64,000 nucleotides of DNA from Erwinia sp050410775 (lineage in GTDB: Bacteria > Pseudomonadota > Gammaproteobacteria > Enterobacterales > Enterobacteriaceae). The notes under the pieces are model-generated. The model had not been told where the DNA came from, did not search any database, and was given only the letters and a program-made list of their open reading frames with translations. Each line of letters begins with the position of its first letter. The stretch's first letter is position 1. The stretch lies in NCBI RefSeq assembly GCF_050410775.1, contig NZ_CP191229.1. One strand, given 5' to 3'. The position numbers were made by a program, and so were the translations under genes. Shown here one piece after another: positions 1-6,499 of the stretch.

Positions 1-600
1 CTGATTGAGATCACGGTGGATGACGTACGGAAAATCGTGGTGCATCAGCTTGAGAACTGGGGCGCGAGCTGTATTACGCCGGATGAACGCTTCTCGGGCC
101 AGGATCACGATCTCCTGATCACTGACGATCCAACGCGCCTGACGCCGTGGGCGCTTCTGCTCGTGGATGATGAAGTGGGCTTCAGTTCGCTTTCGCATAA
201 CCAGCTGAAGGTGAACTTCAATATCAGCAGCGCCATGCAGGATGCGCTGCTGCAGCTGATTGAGCTACAGCTTGCCGAGGATGAGTCCGGGACGGAGTGG
301 GAAGAAGACCAGGAGGCGGTCCAGCTTTTCGCACCAGGATACTTCCAGCTCTTCGTCGATACAGTACCAGATGATGTAAAGAGATTGTATAATGAGGCGG
401 CGGAAAGGGACTGGAGTTCGCTTGCTCAGACTGCACATCGCCTGAAAGGCGTGTTTGCCATGCTCAATTTGACGCCGGGCAAGCAGCTTTGTGAAACGTT
501 AGAACAGCACATTACAGAGTGTGACGATTCAAACATTAAAAATACCACCAGTGAGATTGACCACTACGTCAACGATCTGCTGCAGCAAGGTAACCAATAA
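1..600 (+). CDS. rcsD: Phosphotransferase RcsD, C-terminal part (5' end outside window)
   Basis: Frame 1 is open from the first base to the stop at 598-600, so this is the last ~199 codons of a larger gene. RcsD is the inner-membrane histidine phosphotransferase that relays phosphate from RcsC to RcsB in envelope stress signalling. The HPt domain is visible: the histidine of TAHRLKG is encoded at 436-438 and is the expected phospho-acceptor. The stop lies one base before the rcsB start. Identification rests on the HPt motif together with rcsB immediately downstream and rcsC nearby. Confidence 0.95.
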   Translation: MIEITVDDVRKIVVHQLENWGASCITPDERFSGQDHDLLITDDPTRLTPWALLLVDDEVGFSSLSHNQLKVNFNISSAMQDALLQLIELQLAEDESGTEWEEDQEAVQLFAPGYFQLFVDTVPDDVKRLYNEAAERDWSSLAQTAHRLKGVFAMLNLTPGKQLCETLEQHITECDDSNIKNTTSEIDHYVNDLLQQGNQ

Positions 601-601
601 T

Positions 602-1252
602 ATGAACAACTTGAACGTAATTATTGCCGATGACCACCCGATTGTTCTGTTCGGTATTCGTAAGTCACTTGAACAGATCGAATGGGTTAATGTAGTTGGT
701 GAGTTCGAAGATTCCACAGCCTTAATCAACAGCTTGTCCAAGCTTGATGCCAACGTTTTGATCACCGACCTGTCGATGCCTGGTGAGAAATACGGCGACG
801 GCATTACGCTGATCAAATATATCAAACGTCACTACCCGGATCTGTCGATCATTGTTCTGACCATGAACAATAACCCGGCGATCCTCAGCGCGGTGCTGGA
901 TCTCGATATCGAAGGGATCGTGCTGAAGCAGGGCGCGCCAACCGACCTGCCGAAAGCGCTGGCTGCCCTGCAAAAAGGGAAGAAGTATACGCCGGACAGC
1001 GTGGCCAAACTGCTGGAGAAAATCAGCGCGGGCGGCTACGGCGACAAACGTCTTTCTCCAAAAGAGAGCGAGGTTCTTCGCCTGTTTGCCGAAGGTTTCC
1101 TGGTCACTGAAATCGCCAAGAAGCTTAACCGCAGCATCAAAACCATCAGTAGCCAGAAGAAGTCAGCGATGATGAAACTGGGCGTGGAAAACGATATTGC
1201 GCTGCTGAACTACCTCTCCTCCGTCAGCACCACACCGGTCGACAGAGAGTGA
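602..1252 (+). CDS. rcsB: Response regulator RcsB
   Basis: The 216-residue protein has the length of E. coli RcsB. It has an N-terminal receiver with acidic residues D10-D11 and phospho-acceptor D56 (context LITDLSMP), and a C-terminal LuxR-type helix-turn-helix at about residues 150-205 (LSPKESEVLRLFAEG). It receives phosphate from RcsD, acts in the cytoplasm, and controls capsule, motility and envelope genes alone or with RcsA and other partners. The start at 602 gives the canonical MNNLNVIIADDHP; the frame stays open upstream but that part overlaps rcsD. The ribosome site (AAGG) lies inside the rcsD end. Confidence 0.98.
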   Translation: MNNLNVIIADDHPIVLFGIRKSLEQIEWVNVVGEFEDSTALINSLSKLDANVLITDLSMPGEKYGDGITLIKYIKRHYPDLSIIVLTMNNNPAILSAVLDLDIEGIVLKQGAPTDLPKALAALQKGKKYTPDSVAKLLEKISAGGYGDKRLSPKESEVLRLFAEGFLVTEIAKKLNRSIKTISSQKKSAMMKLGVENDIALLNYLSSVSTTPVDRE

Positions 1253-1272
1253 TACGTTACTAGCATTCTGCA

Positions 1273-1302
1273 GGGCGGATAGCGATATCCGCCCTTTTTT
1301 TT
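1273..1302 (+). terminator. Rho-independent terminator of rcsB
   Basis: A perfect GGGCGGAT/ATCCGCCC stem with a short loop is followed by eight T residues. It lies between the convergent rcsB and rcsC genes and its T-run fits plus-strand transcription. Confidence 0.9.
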
Positions 1303-4153
1303 AGCCTTCCCTGCTCTTCCTCACCCGCTCCGCATAGATAGCCAGCGTTTTCCGCAACGTATCGAGCGTGACCGGTTTCGACAGACAGTTATCCATTCCC
1401 GCTTCCATACAGCGCTGCTTCTCCTCTGCCAGGGCATTGGCCGTCACGCCGACCACCGGGAACGTCAGACCGAGCTGCCGCAGGCGCTGGGTCAACCGGT
1501 AGCCGTCCATATTTGGCATATTCACGTCGGTCAGCACGATATCAATATCGCTGCGGCTGAGGACGCTCAGCGCATCCACGCCATCCTGCGCGGTTTTCAC
1601 CCGGTAGCCAAGCGAACCGAGCTGGTCGGACAGCAGCATCCGGTTGATGGGATGATCGTCCACCACCAGGATGAGGATATCTTCGTTACTGATGCTCTGC
1701 TCATCCGCGACGGGCAGAAGAGGCGAAGCGTCGGGCATCGCCACCTCCACGCGATAGATGCGTCCGAGCAGCGCCGGAAGCTCATGCGGCGTGGTGGTGC
1801 CGTAGACCCAGCGACCGGCAGCTATTTCCTGCGGGCCGTCGTTGTGACTGCCGTCAAAGCGGATGATCGCCCGTAGCAGGAGATCCGTCTGGAAATCGTA
1901 GTCGGTAACGATAATATCCTCAGCGCTGCAACTGCCCTCGCCCAGGCGCTCTACCTCGACGCCGTGCTCGCGCAGCAGCCTTTCCAGGAAAGCGGCCAGC
2001 GCCTCGTTTCGCACCTCCAGCCAGCAACGTCTGCCCTGTAGCCCATCATGCAGCACGGGCGTCATCACCTTGCTGTTATAGAGAGGAATACGCACGATAA
2101 ACTGGCTGCCCATGCCCGGCTCCGAATCCACCTCAATATCACCGTCCATCATATTGATCAGCTTTTCGCAGATCGCCAGCCCCAGGCCGGTGCCCTGGAA
2201 ATTACGCTGGACGCCGGTGCCAACCTGGAAGAAGGGATCGAACAGGCGGGTAATCTCTCTGGCGGGGATGCCGACGCCGGTATCGCGTACCCGGAAAGCC
2301 AGATAGCCGTCTTTCACAAAGGCTTGCAGAACGATCCCGCCGGTGTGGGTAAATTTAATCGCGTTGTTGAGCAGATTGGAGATTACCTGCTGAAGACGCA
2401 GCGGATCGCCATCCAGCGTGACCGGTACGTCGCTGTCGATAAACACCCAGAGAGTAAGGCGTTTTTTTACCACCATCGCGAGATAGTTCGAGGCAATATG
2501 GGTAATCACTTCCCTTGGCGAAAATTCGCGGGGTTCAATGCGCAGCTGCTCCGACTCGATTTTCGAGAAGTCGAGGATGTCACTGATGATTTTCAGCAGC
2601 AGGCTGGAGGAGTTGTTCATCGCCGTTACCAGCGAATCGACCCCTTTTGGCAGCGCTTTGGTTTGCAGCAGGTCAAGGTTACCAATAATGCCATATAGCG
2701 GCGTACGCAGCTCGTGACTGACGGTCGCCAGAAACATCGACTTCGACTGGCTGGCCTGTTCGGCCGCCTGAGCCATTTCATGAAGCGACTCTTCCATCTT
2801 GACGCGCGCTGAGACATCCACCAGCACGCAAATCGCCACGTTCTCATTGCGGTAGCGCGAGTGAACAAAGCTGATTTGCAGATTGGTGTTGCTGCCGGTC
2901 AGGACATCGACAAAATTGACCTGCTGCCCGCAAATGATTTCCGTCAGCCGCTGCCGATCTTCCTGGGTCAGCATGCTGAGGTAGTTGTGGGCCAGTTCGT
3001 TGCTGAGAATATTGGTGCCGTCGCTGGTGCGGAGAATACAGATCCCGACCGGCGCCGAGGCGACAATCTTGCGGTTGAACTGTTCGTGTTCCTCCAGGCG
3101 GTGCGCATTATCCTCCGCCGGTAAAAACATCCGGCGTTCAAACTGCCAGGCGAGCGTGAAAAGCCCGATGGCGCTGATCAGGTTCAGCAGGATGGCGTTG
3201 ATGATAAGCGTTTTCAGCTTCTCAACCATCTCATTGGTCTCAACCGAGTAGATCACCGACAGGGATGACGGCGCCAGGTTCTTTTTCAGCACCAGCCGCT
3301 TATAGCCGTTGGCATAGCCGAACCAGGAGGCTTTCTCCGGCAGATCGTCCAGGGCGATGCGCGAGCCGACGCGCGGCGAGGACATAACGCGCTGGTTGTT
3401 TTCATCCACCAGCGCTGCGCTGACCGGGAAACTGCCCGGCGTCAGGATGTCTTCCATGCGGATGGTTTGCTCCACGCCCAGCAGCGCGGCTGTCTTGCCG
3501 GCCACGTGGACTGGCGTCACCATATAGTAATAGCCCACCCCGGGCTGGCTGGAGGGGGCCAGCCAGAAGAGATTGTTTTTTCGCTGCTCTTCGTTGCCGT
3601 TACGGTATTTCAGAATGCGTTCATGCAGCGATTTCAGCGCACGTTCACGGTCCGCTGAGGTATTGGCCACGCCGAAGTCAGCCAGGCAGAGGCTTTCGCC
3701 GCCGACGAAGAAAACGCGGTTCAGCTCGTAGGCGGAAGAGAAATTTTCTTTCCAGTAATGAAGGAAGTAGCTCAGCGACTCCAGCGAGCTGCGCCAGTTA
3801 TTGCTCATCACGCCACAGTCCGAGTCGGCGTAGAGCGGATAGAACTGCGGCAGCGTGATTTTCCCGGGGAAAAGGCCGTTCAGCACATCCAGGCCATTCG
3901 CAGAGGCGTTAAGGCGGTTTTCCGCAATATATTTCAGCTCACGGGAGACGCTGGCGGAATGACGGATATACCACTGCGCCTGCTCAAAGTTGGCGTTAAA
4001 CTCCTGACGAACCTGATTTTCTTTCTCGTGCAGAACGCTGATGATATAAAAAGTGGTCAGCAATGCGCCCAGCGTCCAGAGCATAAGAGCCAGCGCCCGG
4101 AAAAGGTAACGGGAGATCCTTAAGGTGGTTCTGAACGAGACGAGATATTTCAA
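1301..4153 (-). CDS. rcsC: Hybrid sensor histidine kinase RcsC
   Basis: The 950-residue inner-membrane hybrid kinase matches the usual length. Membrane segments lie near residues 20-40 and 314-336 and flank a periplasmic region. The HisKA motif VSHELRTPLYGIIG places the autophosphorylated histidine at H480, followed by an ATPase domain (DTGVGIP, GTGLGLAI), an RcsC-specific linker domain and a C-terminal receiver with D876 (LTDVNMPNMDG). Phosphate passes from H480 to D876, then to RcsD and RcsB. It is convergent with rcsB, as in E. coli. The upstream side is unusual: instead of housekeeping genes it borders the type VI secretion cassette. Confidence 0.98.
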   Translation of the reverse strand: MKYLVSFRTTLRISRYLFRALALMLWTLGALLTTFYIISVLHEKENQVRQEFNANFEQAQWYIRHSASVSRELKYIAENRLNASANGLDVLNGLFPGKITLPQFYPLYADSDCGVMSNNWRSSLESLSYFLHYWKENFSSAYELNRVFFVGGESLCLADFGVANTSADRERALKSLHERILKYRNGNEEQRKNNLFWLAPSSQPGVGYYYMVTPVHVAGKTAALLGVEQTIRMEDILTPGSFPVSAALVDENNQRVMSSPRVGSRIALDDLPEKASWFGYANGYKRLVLKKNLAPSSLSVIYSVETNEMVEKLKTLIINAILLNLISAIGLFTLAWQFERRMFLPAEDNAHRLEEHEQFNRKIVASAPVGICILRTSDGTNILSNELAHNYLSMLTQEDRQRLTEIICGQQVNFVDVLTGSNTNLQISFVHSRYRNENVAICVLVDVSARVKMEESLHEMAQAAEQASQSKSMFLATVSHELRTPLYGIIGNLDLLQTKALPKGVDSLVTAMNNSSSLLLKIISDILDFSKIESEQLRIEPREFSPREVITHIASNYLAMVVKKRLTLWVFIDSDVPVTLDGDPLRLQQVISNLLNNAIKFTHTGGIVLQAFVKDGYLAFRVRDTGVGIPAREITRLFDPFFQVGTGVQRNFQGTGLGLAICEKLINMMDGDIEVDSEPGMGSQFIVRIPLYNSKVMTPVLHDGLQGRRCWLEVRNEALAAFLERLLREHGVEVERLGEGSCSAEDIIVTDYDFQTDLLLRAIIRFDGSHNDGPQEIAAGRWVYGTTTPHELPALLGRIYRVEVAMPDASPLLPVADEQSISNEDILILVVDDHPINRMLLSDQLGSLGYRVKTAQDGVDALSVLSRSDIDIVLTDVNMPNMDGYRLTQRLRQLGLTFPVVGVTANALAEEKQRCMEAGMDNCLSKPVTLDTLRKTLAIYAERVRKSREG

Positions 4154-4709
4154 GCGAAACCTATAGTGGCAGCGGTGTCAGGTTGACATTTTCTGATCCC
4201 GCTACACTACCGTCAGAACGCATAAAAAGCCAGATAACACCGGTCCCTGTCAGATAAAAATGCCATAACGGGTGTTGTCGGTGAGGCGGATGTCTCGCTG
4301 CCCCAAATAAGATTCGCGGCAACGTTAAACATGCGGGTATTCCAGTGCGGATCGCCAGGAAGGAGTTAGAGGAAACAGCTCTGCACACCTGAAAGGCATC
4401 AGAGAAAGGATAAAAGCGCTCATCGAGAGCCTGTGCATAATCTTCCTGCCTCCTTTAATGGAGTGAACATATCAAAAACACGCGATTACACAATTTAAAT
4501 TACAGTCTCGATCTATCTGCTCCAGCTGTTCCCGCAATTTAATGTTCAGTTCGCGCAGGGTGAAGTAAGCCCGCGCGCTCACCGTACCGAAGTATTCGTA
4601 TGCTGACGCCCTTCAGCATCGACAGTTTTGCCTGACCACGCCAGGCCACCTGATAACATTTATTGCGCGGAAAATAAGGCCGTCCGCCAGGCGGCCTTGA
4701 TGATAGCGT
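4154..4709. other. Non-coding, apparently decayed DNA between rcsC and the T6SS cassette
   Basis: This 556 bp stretch has no convincing intact gene. The rcsC promoter must lie near its left end. On the minus strand, 4472-4612 is an open segment without a start codon that reads like ordinary protein (contains TLRELNIKLREQLEQIDRD). The neighbouring ~60 bases to about 4680 read sensibly only in another frame, which suggests a frameshifted 3' remnant. I could not assign a family to it. Confidence 0.5.
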
Positions 4710-5288
4710 TTAGCTGGATGTAACCTGACTAATAAAAACGCCTTTGACATTCTTGTTTTCAAAAAAATATTGAAGGCAGTTCAGCTGAGTGAAATCACCG
4801 TAGGTTTTAGTGTCAGCGCAATATTGAATGATGTTGCCATCTGGATTGTTTGAAAACGTCGATGAGAGGTTTTCTGGTGACGCGTTCAGTAAAGGAACCC
4901 CTTTAATCGTAACGCTTACATCACCGTTATAATGAGAACACCCTTTATGTTGTCTGGATGTGGCTATTGCCACAGAGGTTAAATCATCCTGCCCCATCTC
5001 ATTATCAGAGATAAACCAGTAATCAATACCTTTAGCGGCAAGGCAAAGCCATGATGCCTGTTCGCTCTGATTAACCGGTACGCCAGTCGTTTTTGCAATA
5101 TCTGAAAGACGGCTAAATTCCATGACAAAGATGCTGTCGCCAATAATCACATCAGGCGCTAAACCTTTGTTGGTGTCGTAGTTAGCAATGTATGAAGCAT
5201 CCTGGTCGTAGTTGGCCCCGAAACCTTCCATCTGTGTAGCCATACCAACAGGAGAAACTACAGCAGCAAGTACCAAAAGATATTTCAT
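4710..5288 (-). CDS. Putative periplasmic immunity protein of the Tlde1-like effector
   Basis: The 192-residue protein starts with a Sec-type signal peptide (MKYLLVLAAVVSPVGMA), so the mature part should be periplasmic. It has several cysteines that could form disulfides and no motif I recognise. Its ATG overlaps the TGA of the upstream effector gene by four bases (ATGA), indicating translational coupling. The role as immunity protein is inferred: effectors that act on peptidoglycan in the periplasm need a periplasmic antidote, and this is the classic position for one. It could be an unrelated exported protein, but the coupling makes that less likely. Confidence 0.6.
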   Translation of the reverse strand: MKYLLVLAAVVSPVGMATQMEGFGANYDQDASYIANYDTNKGLAPDVIIGDSIFVMEFSRLSDIAKTTGVPVNQSEQASWLCLAAKGIDYWFISDNEMGQDDLTSVAIATSRQHKGCSHYNGDVSVTIKGVPLLNASPENLSSTFSNNPDGNIIQYCADTKTYGDFTQLNCLQYFFENKNVKGVFISQVTSS

Positions 5289-5647
5289 TTCACTTTTAAC
5301 TCCCTGTCACCACTCGCCCAAATGCTCTTTCTGACGCTGACAGGTGCGATAATACATCCTTCGGATGAATCCAGTGGATGCCTCTTGCTTGCCCCATGAA
5401 TTCGGAAAGCAGAACGCCCGCACATAGCATTGCTCAGATTGGGGGTGAGGTCGAGAGTGTATTTCCCCGTATGGGCTGAATTGTGGGGAGAACCGATGGT
5501 ATAAGTGCCTCTGGGAAGAGGACCTTTGTTGCTGACACACTCCTGAGTACTGTCATTCTTATAGCCTGTTGCACCTGCATAATCTGCTGTGTATGTTTCA
5601 CCATTACGGGTGAAGGTGTGCGTTGCCACATCGTATTCCCATGCCAT
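5285..5647 (-). CDS. Tlde1-like T6SS effector (DUF2778, L,D-transpeptidase-like fold)
   Basis: The 120-residue protein carries the signature of the Tlde1/DUF2778 effectors: GPLPRGTYTIG near residues 42-52, FRIHG at 81-85 (H84) and SSEGCII at 94-100 (C98). His and Cys form the presumed catalytic pair. Known family members are delivered by type VI secretion and damage peptidoglycan by cleaving or exchanging stem-peptide residues. The start chosen (MAWEYDV) overlaps the hcp stop by one base (TAATG); a start seven codons upstream is less likely. There is no signal peptide, as expected for T6SS delivery. Family membership is seen from motifs; activity and partner are inferred. Confidence 0.82.
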   Translation of the reverse strand: MAWEYDVATHTFTRNGETYTADYAGATGYKNDSTQECVSNKGPLPRGTYTIGSPHNSAHTGKYTLDLTPNLSNAMCGRSAFRIHGASKRHPLDSSEGCIIAPVSVRKSIWASGDRELKVK

Positions 5648-6135
5648 TATACAGCCCGCCCTTTCCATGAGTCAGCGTGTATGAGATTACCGTCCAGATA
5701 ATGCCATGTGATTTTCTCGTAGGCTAAATCAACGTATTCAAGATGGTCGTATTTTTCCCATTGAGGTTTTTTTATGTCCATCATGAAAGATTCTATCTCT
5801 GTTACCTTCACGTTCTCCAACGTGGTCCTGAAATATTCCTCTTCCTGTCCGTTATCATTGATTCGGTAAAACTTGAATACAGCCATTTTAATTGTCTGCC
5901 CCATAGAAAGGGCTTTGTAGAGAAAGCAGGTGGCGTTATCAACGCCTTTCATAAATGAATAGGAACTATGTAAGCGCTTTGCTGTAGTATTGCCCCTCAC
6001 AGGGTCTGTAGGTTGCTCCACGGAGTGCATTAACTCAGTTACCTCAATACTTCCCTCTCTGCCGCTTACATCAACATTGCCTTTTATGGGCGCTCCACCA
6101 TCATCTTCAAGCCATAAATAAACCGGAATAGCCAT
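5647..6135 (-). CDS. hcp: Hcp-family type VI secretion tube protein
   Basis: The 162-residue protein begins MAIPVYLWLEDDGG and contains the Hcp1-type features GREGSIEVTELMHSV and a C-terminal region ending EKITWHYLDGNLIHADSW. Hcp forms hexameric rings that build the inner tube of the T6SS and also chaperones small effectors inside the ring. A strong AAAGGAG site precedes the ATG. It overlaps the effector gene by one base, so hcp, effector and immunity gene look like one transcription unit. No tssB, tssC, clpV or vgrG gene occurs in the window, so this is an orphan (auxiliary) hcp that depends on a main cluster elsewhere. Confidence 0.9.
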   Translation of the reverse strand: MAIPVYLWLEDDGGAPIKGNVDVSGREGSIEVTELMHSVEQPTDPVRGNTTAKRLHSSYSFMKGVDNATCFLYKALSMGQTIKMAVFKFYRINDNGQEEEYFRTTLENVKVTEIESFMMDIKKPQWEKYDHLEYVDLAYEKITWHYLDGNLIHADSWKGRAV

Positions 6136-6235
6136 TCCACAAACTCCTTTTCGTGATTAAGGGGGGATCATTGCCAACGTCTCTTTCGTTTATACATTGA
6201 TCGCCATTTACAGATAAATGCCAGTTGAAGAATTA

Positions 6236-6249
6236 TTGACATAAATCAA
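6236..6249 (-). promoter_or_regulatory. FNR-like site upstream of hcp
   Basis: TTGACATAAATCAA matches the FNR consensus TTGATnnnnATCAA at 9 of 10 defined bases. It is centred about 107 bp before the hcp start codon. If the TATAAA at 6189-6194 is the -10, the site would sit near -60, a position used by class I FNR activation. Function is inferred. Confidence 0.4.
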
Positions 6250-6313
6250 AAGAATAGATCGGGTTTTTTATGGGCCAGTTTGGGAAAAGGAGAATCCAGG
6301 GGCGCGCATTTGA

Positions 6314-6332
6314 TATGATGATTATCACTATA
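6314..6332 (-). promoter_or_regulatory. Fur-like box upstream of hcp
   Basis: On the minus strand the 19-mer TATAGTGATAATCATCATA matches the Fur consensus GATAATGATAATCATTATC at 15 of 19 positions, with an uninterrupted TGATAATCAT core. It begins with TATAGT, a near-consensus -10, so bound Fur would cover a possible promoter. Fur control of hcp/T6SS promoters is known in other enterobacteria; here it is a prediction. Confidence 0.5.
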
Positions 6333-6390
6333 CCCCAAATAATTGGAGTTGCAGCAGGATGGCAGGCAAAGGAATTTTCATCCTGCCAAC

Positions 6391-6426
6391 AAAAAAAGCA
6401 CCGAAGATATAAATCGTTCGGTGCTT
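6391..6426 (-). terminator. Rho-independent terminator of gyrA
   Basis: On the minus strand AAGCACCGAA and TTCGGTGCTT form a 10-bp stem with an ~11-base loop followed by seven T residues. It lies about 75 bp after the gyrA stop. Confidence 0.88.
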
Positions 6427-6499
6427 TATACTTCAATATCCGTTCAGCCTCATGGCGCTTAATTGAAGGACATCAACTCTTTTTGTAGGCTTTTAAGGA

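Larger units (their letters stand above)
6136..6390 (-). promoter_or_regulatory. Upstream control region of the hcp operon
   Basis: This AT-rich region, together with the gyrA terminator, separates hcp from gyrA. On the minus strand it holds a Fur-like box (6314-6332), an FNR-like site (6236-6249) and a possible -10 TATAAA at 6189-6194. The exact start site cannot be fixed from sequence alone. Confidence 0.5.

Noticed and set aside
4161..4388. 75-codon minus-strand frame upstream of rcsC
   Set aside because: No convincing ribosome site, atypical composition, and it occupies the place where the rcsC promoter should be.
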